Positions 8,280 to 17,018 of a stretch of 64,000 nt of DNA are shown in pieces. The notes below the pieces were generated by a model. That model had not been told where the DNA came from and did not search any database. It was given only the letters and a program-made list of their open reading frames with translations. The DNA is taken from positions 62,001-126,000 of the forward strand of contig NZ_SLUI01000014.1 in assembly GCF_004339805.1 (NCBI RefSeq), written 5' to 3'. The position numbers and the translations under genes are program-made. Every line of letters begins with the position of its first letter. Position 1 is the first letter of the stretch. Source of the stretch: Anaerospora hongkongensis. Lineage in GTDB: Bacteria; Bacillota; Negativicutes; Sporomusales; DSM-15969.

Positions 8280-10253
8280 ATGGCTAAACAGAACCCGTTG
8301 CAATCCTGCTGCCGGTTTTTACGGCAGTTGTTAATACAAGCGGACTTTACACAGGCAGATCATGTAATCCTGAAGCTCACCTTATTAGCACTGCGTGGCG
8401 AAACTGATGCGGCAAAGATGATGAGCTTGGCGGCAGGCAGCGGCAGTATGACCGAAGCTGTGCAGGCGCATCTGCCGGAAACCGGTTTTCCTGCTGCTGT
8501 CTCTACCGAGCTTATTGATGCGGTAGGGCAGCTGCTGTTTGAGTTAAAACGGCAACCGGTTGTATTGGGCGATATTTATGAACAATTAGCTTTTGGCCGC
8601 AAGGCACAGGGGGTTTATTACACGCCCTTGGAAGTGATTGATTTCATATTGGCAAACACCCTGCAGAAGACCGATATTCTCGCTGATCCCTATGTGAAAG
8701 TCCTGGACCCTGCCTGCGGCTGCGGGAATTTTTTATTGCGGGCGTACGACATGCTGCTGGTGAAGCTCCGGGAGTGCCGGGAACAGCTGATAGAGCGCTA
8801 TCCGCAGCACGACTGGTCAGATGACGGCATGCATCGTCATATCCTGCTTCATAATTTATGGGGAGCCGATCTGGATAGTTTGGCAGTTGATATTACCAGT
8901 GCCGGGTTGCTTTTGAAGCGGCCAGCCTGCCCGGTATTTCACGGACCCAATATTATTGTTTGTGACAGCTTGCAATATCATGGGAAAAACGAGGCAGGAA
9001 AACATCGGGATTTTTGGCGGCAGCGATATCAATTTGTGCTGGGCAATCCTCCTTATCTGTCTTTTGGTTTAAGAGGCAATGGAAATCTTGCGAAAGAATA
9101 CCGCAGTTATTTGAAGCAGGCTTTTCCCGGTTCTGCCGAATACAAACTGAGCTACTATGTTTTGTTTATGGAACAGGGCATAACCAGATTAAGCGACGGC
9201 GGCTGCTTAGGATTTATTGTTCCGGACAGCTTTCTGCTGGGCCGTTTCTATTCGAAAATTCGCAGTACCATTATGCAGCATACCGCTATAGAGGCGCTTG
9301 TGCATATTGATGGCCCTGTTTTTAAAAAGGTAGCTACCGGTTTTACCGCCATTTGTATTTTTCGTAAGCGTGAACAATCCCTCGCCAAGGAGCAGCCTAT
9401 TCAGGTGTACCGGGTAAAGGATAAAGCAGAACTAGCGGATGCTGCTCCTGTAAACTATATGGAGCAAGCCTACTATGCCACTTTGCCGTATCAGCGGTTT
9501 CGGCTATTCTTTGATGCCACGGCTGAAAAATTGATTGATAAAATAGAACAGGCAGGCTCTCCTTTAAAACAGTATGCCACCGGCCATACGGGCATTCGCG
9601 CACTTGCCAAGCAGGGGGAAATTATTCAGACGGCTTCTCTTGGTGAAAGCTGGCACAGGGGGCTAATCTCAGGAAGTCAAATTAACCGTTATGAGCTGAA
9701 TTATGGCGGTCATTGGTTGAATATTGATCCGACGCTGCTGTACAAAGGGGGCTGGCGTCCGGAGATTGTTGCCTCTCGTAAAATGCTGGTGCGTCAAACC
9801 GGGTATAATTTAATAGCCTGTATCGATGCAGGCGGGCTGTATCATTTAAATAATATACACAGCTTTCTGACCAGGCAAAGCGATGTAAGCGTGGATTATC
9901 TGGCCTTGCTGTTTAACTCTGAACTGCTTTCTTTTTATTACCATGTGGTCAGCATGGAATATGGCCGGCCAATGGCTCAGACTGATATTGAATCGCTGGA
10001 GCAATTGCCGATTTGTTGTCAGCCGGAAATCAACCGGCAGGCCGAGCAGCTGTATACAGCGATGCAGAGCTGTCTGGAAGCGGGAAAAAAAGGCAATACC
10101 CAGGCGTTGAACCGCTTTTACGCATTAGATGATTATGTCAATCAACTTGTTTTTCGTATCTATCAATTAAGCGATGAAGAAGTTGCTTATGTCAAACGAT
10201 ATGAAAAAGCTTTGAAAGCAAGATATCGTACTAGAAAAATACAGTCAAATTGA
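8280..10253 (+). CDS. Solitary N6-adenine DNA methyltransferase, Eco57I/TaqI-like
   Basis: Transfers a methyl group from S-adenosylmethionine to adenine in a specific DNA site. It shows the GVYYTPLEVI segment (about 111-120), the AdoMet motif VLDPACGCGNF (141-151) and the catalytic NPPY (256-259), followed by a long C-terminal part like the TaqI specificity domain. At 657 residues it is shorter than most fused type IIG enzymes, and I see no clear PD-(D/E)xK nuclease motif in the N-terminal 100 residues. No restriction gene lies beside it, so it is probably an orphan, possibly epigenetic, methylase. It starts 54 bases after the HD-GYP gene. Confidence 0.85.
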   Translation: MAKQNPLQSCCRFLRQLLIQADFTQADHVILKLTLLALRGETDAAKMMSLAAGSGSMTEAVQAHLPETGFPAAVSTELIDAVGQLLFELKRQPVVLGDIYEQLAFGRKAQGVYYTPLEVIDFILANTLQKTDILADPYVKVLDPACGCGNFLLRAYDMLLVKLRECREQLIERYPQHDWSDDGMHRHILLHNLWGADLDSLAVDITSAGLLLKRPACPVFHGPNIIVCDSLQYHGKNEAGKHRDFWRQRYQFVLGNPPYLSFGLRGNGNLAKEYRSYLKQAFPGSAEYKLSYYVLFMEQGITRLSDGGCLGFIVPDSFLLGRFYSKIRSTIMQHTAIEALVHIDGPVFKKVATGFTAICIFRKREQSLAKEQPIQVYRVKDKAELADAAPVNYMEQAYYATLPYQRFRLFFDATAEKLIDKIEQAGSPLKQYATGHTGIRALAKQGEIIQTASLGESWHRGLISGSQINRYELNYGGHWLNIDPTLLYKGGWRPEIVASRKMLVRQTGYNLIACIDAGGLYHLNNIHSFLTRQSDVSVDYLALLFNSELLSFYYHVVSMEYGRPMAQTDIESLEQLPICCQPEINRQAEQLYTAMQSCLEAGKKGNTQALNRFYALDDYVNQLVFRIYQLSDEEVAYVKRYEKALKARYRTRKIQSN

Positions 10254-10271
10254 AGAAGTTGAGGTGCTAAC

Positions 10272-11459
10272 ATGAATATTCAATGGGCTAACGGTGTTAG
10301 TGGTATGGATAATCCTGCCGTAAACGATGTATTAAAAATTATTCAGCGCAATGACATTATTTCGTTTGCCGGTGGTCTTCCTTCAGCCAGATCTTTTCCG
10401 ATCAAAGAACTGGCTGCTGCCTTTCATTCCACTTTACTGGAAGAAGGAGCGGCGGCGCTGCAATACGGAGTTGCCAATGGCTATGAACCATTGCGCAGCT
10501 GGGTTGCTGAGCGCCTGCAAAAACAGGGCATCGACTGTAAACCCGGCAATATTATTATAACGAACGGTTCACAGCAGGTTTTAGATTTAGCATGCAGACT
10601 GCTGGTAAACCCGGGTGATGCAATTGCGGTGGAAAACCCGACATATTTGGCTGCTATTCAAGTATTTAAAGGAGCTCAGGCTAACATTTTACCAGTACCT
10701 GTTGATGCTTACGGGATGAATATCGACGAATTGGCCAAAGTACTGCAGCGCGAAAAACCCAAATTTATTTATGTGAATCCCACATTTCAAAACCCCACCG
10801 GGGTGACAATGACGGTTGAACGTCGTCAACAACTGGCTCAGTTAGCTGCTAAGTATCAGGTACCGGTCGTGGAAGATAATCCTTATGGCGAATTGCGTTA
10901 TGACGGCACACCCGTCCCCCCGATTAAGAGTTTTCCCGGTGGAGAATGGGTTTTGTATGCCGGGACAATTTCAAAAATTGTCGCTCCCGGACTACGCATA
11001 GGCTGGATGGCTGCCGGAGAAGAGTTTATAGCGAAGATGGCATCGGCCAAACAAATAAGTGATGTTCTGACCAACTCGCTGACTCAGCGGGCGCTCTACC
11101 GTTATCTCTGTAATCATGACATCGATAATCATATTGGTACGATTGTTGCTCAATATAAGGAGCAGCGTGACAGTATGCTGGAAGCGATGAAAGCCTTTTT
11201 TCCGGCTGAAGTAACATGGACGATTCCCGATGGTGGAATGTTTATCTGGGCAACTCTGCCGGAGAATATTGATACGACAAAGCTGCTGCCGGAAGCCATC
11301 AAAGAAAAAGTCGCTTTTGTACCGGGGGCTCCTTTTTATAGCGATGATACGGGACAAAGCCATAATACGATGCGCCTGAACTTTTCCAATTCCACACCGG
11401 ATATGATCTATGAGGGTATGGAACGTTTGGGCCGGTTACTAAAGGCTCATGTGCGATAA
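10272..11459 (+). CDS. PLP-dependent class I/II aminotransferase, 2-aminoadipate/MocR-like
   Basis: A fold-type I aminotransferase of 395 residues resembling the LysN/2-aminoadipate transaminase group, which is MocR-like without the DNA-binding domain. Visible features are NGSQQVLDLACRLL, the substrate-pocket segment NPTFQNPTGVTM, the PLP-binding lysine in YAGTISKIVAPGLRIGW and the C-terminal arginine in MRLNFSN. It follows the methyltransferase by 18 bases with a GAGGTG site. The substrate cannot be assigned; branched or aromatic amino acids and 2-aminoadipate are all possible. Confidence 0.88.
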   Translation: MNIQWANGVSGMDNPAVNDVLKIIQRNDIISFAGGLPSARSFPIKELAAAFHSTLLEEGAAALQYGVANGYEPLRSWVAERLQKQGIDCKPGNIIITNGSQQVLDLACRLLVNPGDAIAVENPTYLAAIQVFKGAQANILPVPVDAYGMNIDELAKVLQREKPKFIYVNPTFQNPTGVTMTVERRQQLAQLAAKYQVPVVEDNPYGELRYDGTPVPPIKSFPGGEWVLYAGTISKIVAPGLRIGWMAAGEEFIAKMASAKQISDVLTNSLTQRALYRYLCNHDIDNHIGTIVAQYKEQRDSMLEAMKAFFPAEVTWTIPDGGMFIWATLPENIDTTKLLPEAIKEKVAFVPGAPFYSDDTGQSHNTMRLNFSNSTPDMIYEGMERLGRLLKAHVR

Positions 11460-11463
11460 ACTA

Positions 11464-11500
11464 AATGTAAGGGAGCCATAAGGCTCCCTTACATTATTAC
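11464..11500 (+). terminator. Intrinsic terminator
   Basis: A perfect 14-base stem (11464-11477 with 11482-11495) with an ATAA loop follows the aminotransferase. The T-tract after it is poor (ATTATTAC), but the hairpin is very stable. Confidence 0.75.
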
Positions 11501-11605
11501 TGGTAATTTTAATCATATTTGACTATTCTATAGTAAACGGAAAAATTGCCAGAATAGGGAAGACATGATACCATAGATTTGAAAATAGGGCTGTGAGGAA
11601 CCATT

Positions 11606-12466
11606 ATGTTGATGAAGAAGCTTATTATCAATGCCGATGATTTTGGCATTCATGAAACCGTCAGCCGGGGAATCATTGACGGATATCGGCAGGGGTGTAT
11701 CAGCAGCACAACACTTATGGCCGGAGCTGACGGCTTTGAGCAGGCGGTTGCCCTGGCAGGAAATAATCCTGGTTTGGGGCTTGGTGTTCATTTAACGCTG
11801 GTAGGAGAACTGCCGGTAGCAGCGCCAGGTACAATTGCCTCTTTGGTTAGTCAGGATGGACGCTTACCATTGGCGTACGGCCGTTTTTTGCAGCAGTTTT
11901 TGGCCGGGCAGATCCGATTAACTGACATTCGCCGTGAATTAGAAGCCCAGGTACAAAAGGTTGCTGACACAGGGCTGCGAATTACACATTTAGACAGTCA
12001 CCAGCATATGCATGTAGTGCCGCAAATTATTGATATTGTGCTTGATATTGCAAAACATTTTCAAATTAAGGCTATTCGAATTCCGGCAGAACCGCTATGG
12101 TTTTTTGGTGGATTTCCCGGTACTGCAGGCAGAGTGATTGGACGGGGAGGATTATCCGTATTGGCAGCTATTGCACGTCAGAAGGCCAAGAAAGCAGGTA
12201 TCGCGACAACCGGTCACTTTTATGGCATGCTGGCAGGCGGTCATATGAATGAGACTTATTTGCTCAATATTATTAAGCAGCTGCCTTACGGAACCAGTGA
12301 GCTTATGCTCCATCCGGGGTTAGATGATCAGGCAATGACGAATGCCTACGGCTGGAAGTATCATTGGCAGGACGAGTATCAAGCCGTGACCGGCAGGCGG
12401 TTGGCCGACTGTTTGTCTCAGGAGAAAATAGAGCTTATCCACTTTGGGGATCTGGCTCATGCGTAA
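11606..12466 (+). CDS. ChbG/HpnK-family (YdjC-like) carbohydrate deacetylase
   Basis: A metal-dependent deacetylase of N-acetylated sugars. The family start is clear (KLIINADDFGIHETVSRGI), with the Asp-Asp metal site in it and the HLDSHQHMHV histidines at about 127-136. The 286-residue length is typical. It heads a four-gene cluster: its stop overlaps the next start by 8 bases, and an epimerase and a glycosyltransferase of family 39 follow. The context suggests removal of an acetyl group from a lipid-linked sugar of the envelope, as HpnK-type proteins do in hopanoid clusters; that role is inferred. Confidence 0.9.
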   Translation: MLMKKLIINADDFGIHETVSRGIIDGYRQGCISSTTLMAGADGFEQAVALAGNNPGLGLGVHLTLVGELPVAAPGTIASLVSQDGRLPLAYGRFLQQFLAGQIRLTDIRRELEAQVQKVADTGLRITHLDSHQHMHVVPQIIDIVLDIAKHFQIKAIRIPAEPLWFFGGFPGTAGRVIGRGGLSVLAAIARQKAKKAGIATTGHFYGMLAGGHMNETYLLNIIKQLPYGTSELMLHPGLDDQAMTNAYGWKYHWQDEYQAVTGRRLADCLSQEKIELIHFGDLAHA

Positions 12467-13445
12467 ATACTGGCAGCGTTTTTTGTTGTTAGCCGGTTTA
12501 GTGGTAGTCATTTCCGGAACGGTTATTTACACTACCGTGGATATCCATACGCTGACCCACTTAAATTCTTTTCAACCCTGGGCAGTAGGGGGAGCGGTCC
12601 TGTTTCTGACAGCTGGAATGTACTTTGATGCCTCCAGGCTTGCCAAGCTGGTGGTGATTTCCGGCGGACGAATATCGTTTAGTACTGCAATGCAGGTCAT
12701 ATTCGGTAATTATTTTTTGGCACTACTAACTCCAGGGGCAGCCGGTGGTGCTGTTGCTCAAGTCATGTTTCTCAGGCGCGCGGGGATTCCGCTTGGCAAA
12801 GCAACCATTCTTGTACTGGTGAGAACGTTATTATCCATATTGTTTTTGCTTATCTGCATGCCAGTCGTTTTTTACTATGATCCTCAGCTTATTCCCTGGC
12901 TGTCGCCAAGCCTTCTGGCACTTGTTGCGCTACTGCTATTAGCTGTAAGCTTTGGCGGGATGTTTTTTTTGCGCACGCGTCTCTCTCTGGCGTTAGTGAT
13001 TGGAATTACGAAACGGATGAGGCCGGGGAATGACCGTAAACGTCTGATTTTTCATTTATACCGCGATTTGCGGGCTGCAGTCGCCTTGCTTTGGGCAGCA
13101 CCTGTGGGCGTTATACAGGTACTGGTGGAATCCGGATTGAGTCTCCTGGCACTTTATGCAATTGTACCGATGCTGTTTTTAGGACTGGGAGCAGCTGTTG
13201 ACTGGCCGGTGGTTATGGGGAGAATGATTTTCTTGAATCTCCTGCTGTATTTTGCTCCTACACCAGGAGGTTCGGGCATTGCGGAAGGCGGCTTTGTGCT
13301 GCTGTTCAATGATTTTTTACCTGCAGGCACAGTTGGGGTGCTGGCGGTAGCCTGGCGTATTTTAGCGGAATATCTGCCATTCGCTATCGGTTTTTACTAT
13401 ACGATTAAAGTGTTTGGCAGCGAATTTTTATCAAGACGGAAATAA
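12459..13445 (+). CDS. Lysylphosphatidylglycerol synthase-like TM protein (AglD/UPF0104 flippase family)
   Basis: An integral membrane protein of about 328 residues with roughly eight hydrophobic segments and the family region LLTPGAAGGAVAQVMFLRRAGIP near residues 85-110, plus the late FAPTPGGSGIAEGGF segment. The family (UPF0104, the membrane part of MprF without the catalytic domain) is often placed with glycolipid genes and may help move lipids across the membrane. I chose ATG 12459, which overlaps the deacetylase stop, over the longer TTG form at 12444. Its role here in lipid-sugar export is inferred from the neighbours. Confidence 0.85.
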   Translation: MRKYWQRFLLLAGLVVVISGTVIYTTVDIHTLTHLNSFQPWAVGGAVLFLTAGMYFDASRLAKLVVISGGRISFSTAMQVIFGNYFLALLTPGAAGGAVAQVMFLRRAGIPLGKATILVLVRTLLSILFLLICMPVVFYYDPQLIPWLSPSLLALVALLLLAVSFGGMFFLRTRLSLALVIGITKRMRPGNDRKRLIFHLYRDLRAAVALLWAAPVGVIQVLVESGLSLLALYAIVPMLFLGLGAAVDWPVVMGRMIFLNLLLYFAPTPGGSGIAEGGFVLLFNDFLPAGTVGVLAVAWRILAEYLPFAIGFYYTIKVFGSEFLSRRK

Positions 13446-13454
13446 GGTGTATGT

Positions 13455-14375
13455 ATGCGTATTCTTGTTACTGGCGGAGCAGGCTTTATTGGCTCTCATA
13501 TTGTAGATAATCTAATTGACCGGCAGTGGGAAGTAACTGTAGTCGATAATTTGACTACAGGCCTGGAGCGAAATTTAAATAAGAAAGCCCGCTTTATTGC
13601 TTTGGATATTCGTAGTCCACAGCTCACTGAAGTATTCCAGCAAGGCCGGTTTGACTATGTAATTCACCAGGCGGCTCAGACCATCGTAGCCCAATCGCTG
13701 GCAGAACCGTTATATGATTGTGACGTTAATGTGTTGGGCACGGTTAATCTATTAGAAGCCTGCCGCTTAAACGGTGTAAAGAAAATTGTTGTTGCTTCTA
13801 GTGCAGCTGTATACGGGGATGCCGGGGTATTACCGATCAAAGAAGATTCTCCGGCATGTCCGAGCTCGTTTTATGGGCTAAGCAAATTAGTTGTCGAAAA
13901 ATATTTGCCTCTGTATTATCAGCGGTTTGGACTGGAGTATGCGGCCTTACGGTATGCCAATGTCTATGGTGAGCGCCAGGGCGCTGCCGGTGAAGGTGGT
14001 GTTGTCAGCATTTTTATCCAAAAAATATGTGCTGATCAAGTGGTGGACATTTTTGGCGACGGAGGACAAACGCGTGACTTTATCTATGTTGGCGATATAG
14101 CGGCCGCTAATCTTGCGGCGGTTACTGCGTCCCAGCCAGCCGGAACGTATAACATTGGAACTGAGACAGAAACTAGCATTAATGAGCTGATTGCCATTTT
14201 AGGGGAAATATCCGGGCGTGAGATTAAGGTAAATACCTGTCCTGAGCGGCAGGGCGATATTTATCGTTCGGCGCTCGCCAATTCCACGGCACTTCGACAG
14301 CTGAACTGGCAAGTAAAAACAGGGCTTTATGAGGGCCTGAAAAAAACGTATTTATCTCTGGCTAAGCGTAGTTAG
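13455..14375 (+). CDS. NAD-dependent sugar-nucleotide epimerase/dehydratase, GalE-like
   Basis: An extended short-chain dehydrogenase acting on sugar nucleotides. It shows the N-terminal NAD motif GGAGFIGSHIV, the catalytic SSAAVYG serine region and the SFYGLSKLVVEKY Tyr-x3-Lys pair at about 139-143. The 306-residue length fits UDP-glucose 4-epimerase-like enzymes. It follows the membrane protein by 9 bases. It probably makes the UDP-sugar used by this envelope cluster. Exact specificity (4-epimerase, decarboxylase or dehydratase) cannot be fixed from motifs alone. Confidence 0.9.
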   Translation: MRILVTGGAGFIGSHIVDNLIDRQWEVTVVDNLTTGLERNLNKKARFIALDIRSPQLTEVFQQGRFDYVIHQAAQTIVAQSLAEPLYDCDVNVLGTVNLLEACRLNGVKKIVVASSAAVYGDAGVLPIKEDSPACPSSFYGLSKLVVEKYLPLYYQRFGLEYAALRYANVYGERQGAAGEGGVVSIFIQKICADQVVDIFGDGGQTRDFIYVGDIAAANLAAVTASQPAGTYNIGTETETSINELIAILGEISGREIKVNTCPERQGDIYRSALANSTALRQLNWQVKTGLYEGLKKTYLSLAKRS

Positions 14376-14399
14376 TGCGATCAGATTCGGGAGGTTTGT

Positions 14400-15959
14400 A
14401 TGTTACAAAAAATAAACGGCGGTTCTTTCTTACTTATTGCATTACTTTCTCTGGTTATTTTCTTCTTCTATTTAGGTGGCATACCGCTGTTGGATCCGGA
14501 TGAACCTGTCTATGCGCAAACACCGAAAGAGATGCTTGCCTTCTCGGACTTGATTTCACCGCGGATATACGGGGAATTTTGGTATGACAAGCCGCCAATG
14601 TATTATTGGTTAGTTGCCGGTGCCTATCAGCTGTTTGGGATTAATGAATTTGCCGCGCGTTTCCCCTCGGCACTGCTCGGTCTTATTACAGTTTTGTACA
14701 TATATCAGATGGGAACGCGGTTCTTCGGTGAACGGGCGGGTTTCTTAAGTGCAATGATTTTGGCAACAAGCATTGAATTTTTTTACCTGGGTAAAGCTGC
14801 AGTGACGGATATGACACTTACTTTCTGTTTAACAGTGGCCTTACTCTCGTTTATTGATAAGCGATATTACTTGTTTTATATTTTTGCGGGCTTGGCCACG
14901 GTTACCAAAGGACCTGTCGGTATTCTTTTTCCGGCAATCATTATTTTTATCTACCTGCTGGTAACCCGGCGCTGGCATGAACTGACGGCGATCAAGCTTC
15001 CTCAAGGTATCTTTATTTTTGCGGCGGTTGCCTTGCCCTGGTATGTGGCTATGTATCAGCTTCACGGTGCCGCATTTATTGATACGTTTATTGGCTTTCA
15101 TAATGTGACCCGCTTTACCAGTCCCGAACATCCTGAGGGGGTATTGTGGTATTATTTTATCCCCGTTTTAATTCTCGGTTTTTTCCCCTGGTCTGCCGTG
15201 GCTGTTCAGGCGGTATGGGCCTCAATTGTCAACGGTAATCGTGCTTTTTCCAAGTTAGCGTTTCTCAATTGCTGGGCGTGGTTTATCTTTTTATTTTTCA
15301 CGATTTCCCGTACAAAGCTGGTTTCTTATATTTTGCCGATGTTTCCGCCTTTAGCCATGATTGTTGGTTGGCATATAGCCACGCTGCTTGAGCGGCGGAC
15401 CAGACACGGGCAGACAGTCTGGGCGGCGTGCTTGCTGGTACTTGGCTTGCTGCTGGCAGCGGGGAGCATTATCGGCAGCAGGGAAATGCCGCAGCTGGCA
15501 GGTGGAGCATATGCGACAGCCGCTGTTTTCGGCCTAATGGCAGTTGTAAGCAGTTATTGGCTGTGGAAAAATAAAATCAAACGCGCTTTCGCCCTACAGG
15601 TAGCGGCAATGGCCATCTTCAGTGTCATTTTCATGACAATGCTTCTTCCGGCAGTGGAACCGATTTTTTCTTCGCGGCAGTTCGCAAAAGAATTTCAGGT
15701 CAAGTATGATGGACAAGCTCCTGTGTATATTGCGAAGTTTTTGCGTCCCGGATTGGCATTTTACGCAGATTTTTATGGAATTGAAATCGAAAGCAACTGG
15801 GGTGACGCCCCGCTGCTGGCTGACGTAGTGGCGACAGAAAGGGGCAAAGCCTACTTTATTATTCAGCGAGTACAGTATAATAAACTGTCTCCGGGAGAAC
15901 AACAAAAATTAACGCTACTGGTACAGGTTGCTGACAATATGCTGCTGGTAAAAGAATAG
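14400..15959 (+). CDS. ArnT-like family 39 glycosyltransferase
   Basis: A multi-pass membrane enzyme of 519 residues in the ArnT/PMT family, which moves a sugar from an undecaprenyl-phosphate donor onto a lipid or protein on the outer face of the cytoplasmic membrane. The first periplasmic loop has the acidic motif LDPDEPVYAQ at about 30-39, the signature of the family, followed by the YDKPPMYYW segment. It has about 10-12 hydrophobic helices and a soluble C-terminus. As last gene of the deacetylase/epimerase cluster it is the likely final transfer step; the acceptor is unknown. Confidence 0.9.
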   Translation: MLQKINGGSFLLIALLSLVIFFFYLGGIPLLDPDEPVYAQTPKEMLAFSDLISPRIYGEFWYDKPPMYYWLVAGAYQLFGINEFAARFPSALLGLITVLYIYQMGTRFFGERAGFLSAMILATSIEFFYLGKAAVTDMTLTFCLTVALLSFIDKRYYLFYIFAGLATVTKGPVGILFPAIIIFIYLLVTRRWHELTAIKLPQGIFIFAAVALPWYVAMYQLHGAAFIDTFIGFHNVTRFTSPEHPEGVLWYYFIPVLILGFFPWSAVAVQAVWASIVNGNRAFSKLAFLNCWAWFIFLFFTISRTKLVSYILPMFPPLAMIVGWHIATLLERRTRHGQTVWAACLLVLGLLLAAGSIIGSREMPQLAGGAYATAAVFGLMAVVSSYWLWKNKIKRAFALQVAAMAIFSVIFMTMLLPAVEPIFSSRQFAKEFQVKYDGQAPVYIAKFLRPGLAFYADFYGIEIESNWGDAPLLADVVATERGKAYFIIQRVQYNKLSPGEQQKLTLLVQVADNMLLVKE

Positions 15960-15964
15960 GGCCG

Positions 15965-16123
15965 TCATTTGGCCGTGCGTTCCTGTTCCAGCATTTTGTC
16001 TGTAACCCAACGGTAAAAGGTTTCGGCACACCGGCCGCAACAGTAAAAGTTCCAGCCATATACCAGCTGTCCGCCAATAAGGTGGGCGCGGCCGCCGCAG
16101 GCGTGTTTAATGGAATAATACAT
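15965..16123 (-). CDS. Small cysteine-rich protein
   Basis: A 52-residue protein, below the size most gene finders report, with an AAAGGAGG site 8-9 bases before its ATG. It begins MYYSIKHACGGRAH and has a CCGRC cluster at about residues 29-33, giving four cysteines plus a histidine, which looks like a small metal-binding knuckle. Its stop lies 6 bases past the stop of the convergent ArnT-like gene. I do not know the family. The ribosome site and cysteine pattern support a real gene. Confidence 0.65.
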   Translation of the reverse strand: MYYSIKHACGGRAHLIGGQLVYGWNFYCCGRCAETFYRWVTDKMLEQERTAK

Positions 16124-16175
16124 TTGTTCCGTCCTCCTTTGACTGTTGTTATATTCTATGAGCAGTAAAACAAAA

Positions 16176-16210
16176 AAACTACTTTGGCATTGCCAAAGTA
16201 GTTTTTTGCT
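16176..16210. terminator. Bidirectional intrinsic terminator
   Basis: A perfect 13-base stem (16176-16188 with 16192-16204) with a three-base loop is flanked by A7 on the left and T6 on the right. It ends the minus-strand gene at 16218 and separates it from the small cysteine-rich gene. Confidence 0.85.
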
Positions 16211-16217
16211 TTTCGGC

Positions 16218-16571
16218 CTATGATAATAAAACTTGTTCTTCCATTAAAGACGGGGGACTTGGATAAAAGAAGTGACAATGTTCGGGAATGAAATTGTCGC
16301 TTCTTAATTGAAGCAGCAGAACATCCGACAAATTTGCTTCAAAGGGAAGTAATTCATCGGCAGTAATCGTTGCATCTTCAACAAGTACGGTTAGATATGC
16401 CGTAACTTCCGGTGCATTTTCCGGAACCTCAGACCGGTCAAGCGGAATTCCTAGGATAACGCGGATCGCTGCTACATATTCGCCGCTATCGTTTGTTACT
16501 TTTCCACGATATGTATTGTTCCACAATGTACGGGCCATTTGTAAATGATAGGTGATACGTTCGGTAGACAC
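16218..16571 (-). CDS. Hypothetical protein
   Basis: A protein of 117 residues that I do not recognise. I chose GTG 16571 because a GAGAGGAAG site lies just before it; the frame stays open to 16685, but that extension has no good ribosome site and runs through likely promoter DNA. The predicted protein is soluble and acidic (DRSEVPENAPEV, DELLPFEANLSD), without cysteines or membrane segments. It is monocistronic with its own terminator. Confidence 0.65.
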   Translation of the reverse strand: MSTERITYHLQMARTLWNNTYRGKVTNDSGEYVAAIRVILGIPLDRSEVPENAPEVTAYLTVLVEDATITADELLPFEANLSDVLLLQLRSDNFIPEHCHFFYPSPPSLMEEQVLLS

Positions 16572-16710
16572 AAAGCACTTCCTCTCTGGTGAATTCCTTT
16601 TATTATACCATAAAGCTGGAAAAGAGCCAAGAATGCTTAGCCAAGACAGTTTAAATTGGCTGTAAACAGTAAATACTAAGAACAAATCTGGTTAGAAGGG
16701 GAAGAGAACC

Positions 16711-16890
16711 TTGGATTTTGTTCATTGGTTATTAGAACGGGTTGGGACATTTTCCAATCCATTTGGGCTTCTTTTGTGGGGCTTTTTATTCATTAGCATG
16801 TTATTTAGCATTACGGCCAGTCCCTTTAATACAGTTGCTGGTTTTTCTGTCTGGGTAGCAATTATGTATCATTTATATAAAAGAGAATAA
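16711..16890 (+). CDS. Small membrane protein
   Basis: A 59-residue protein starting with TTG after an AAGGGGAAG site and too short for a standard open-frame list. It has two hydrophobic stretches (about residues 18-32 and 41-54) and a basic tail (LYKRE), so a two-helix inner membrane protein is likely. It is followed by a terminator. No family is recognised. Confidence 0.55.
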   Translation: MDFVHWLLERVGTFSNPFGLLLWGFLFISMLFSITASPFNTVAGFSVWVAIMYHLYKRE

Positions 16891-16898
16891 TATCTGAA

Positions 16899-16936
16899 GT
16901 AATCGGTGAGGCAGTGCCAGCCGGTTACTTTTTTTG
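16899..16936 (+). terminator. Intrinsic terminator
   Basis: GTAATCGG (16899-16906) pairs with CCGGTTAC (16921-16928), with an inner GGC/GCC pair, followed by seven or more T. It ends the small membrane protein transcript. Confidence 0.8.
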
Positions 16937-17018
16937 TATGGAAAACTAGCAGGGAAACTTTTTTGCATGAAGAAAATAAAACGAATAATAACCTTCAATG
17001 AGAGCAATGGGGGACGTT

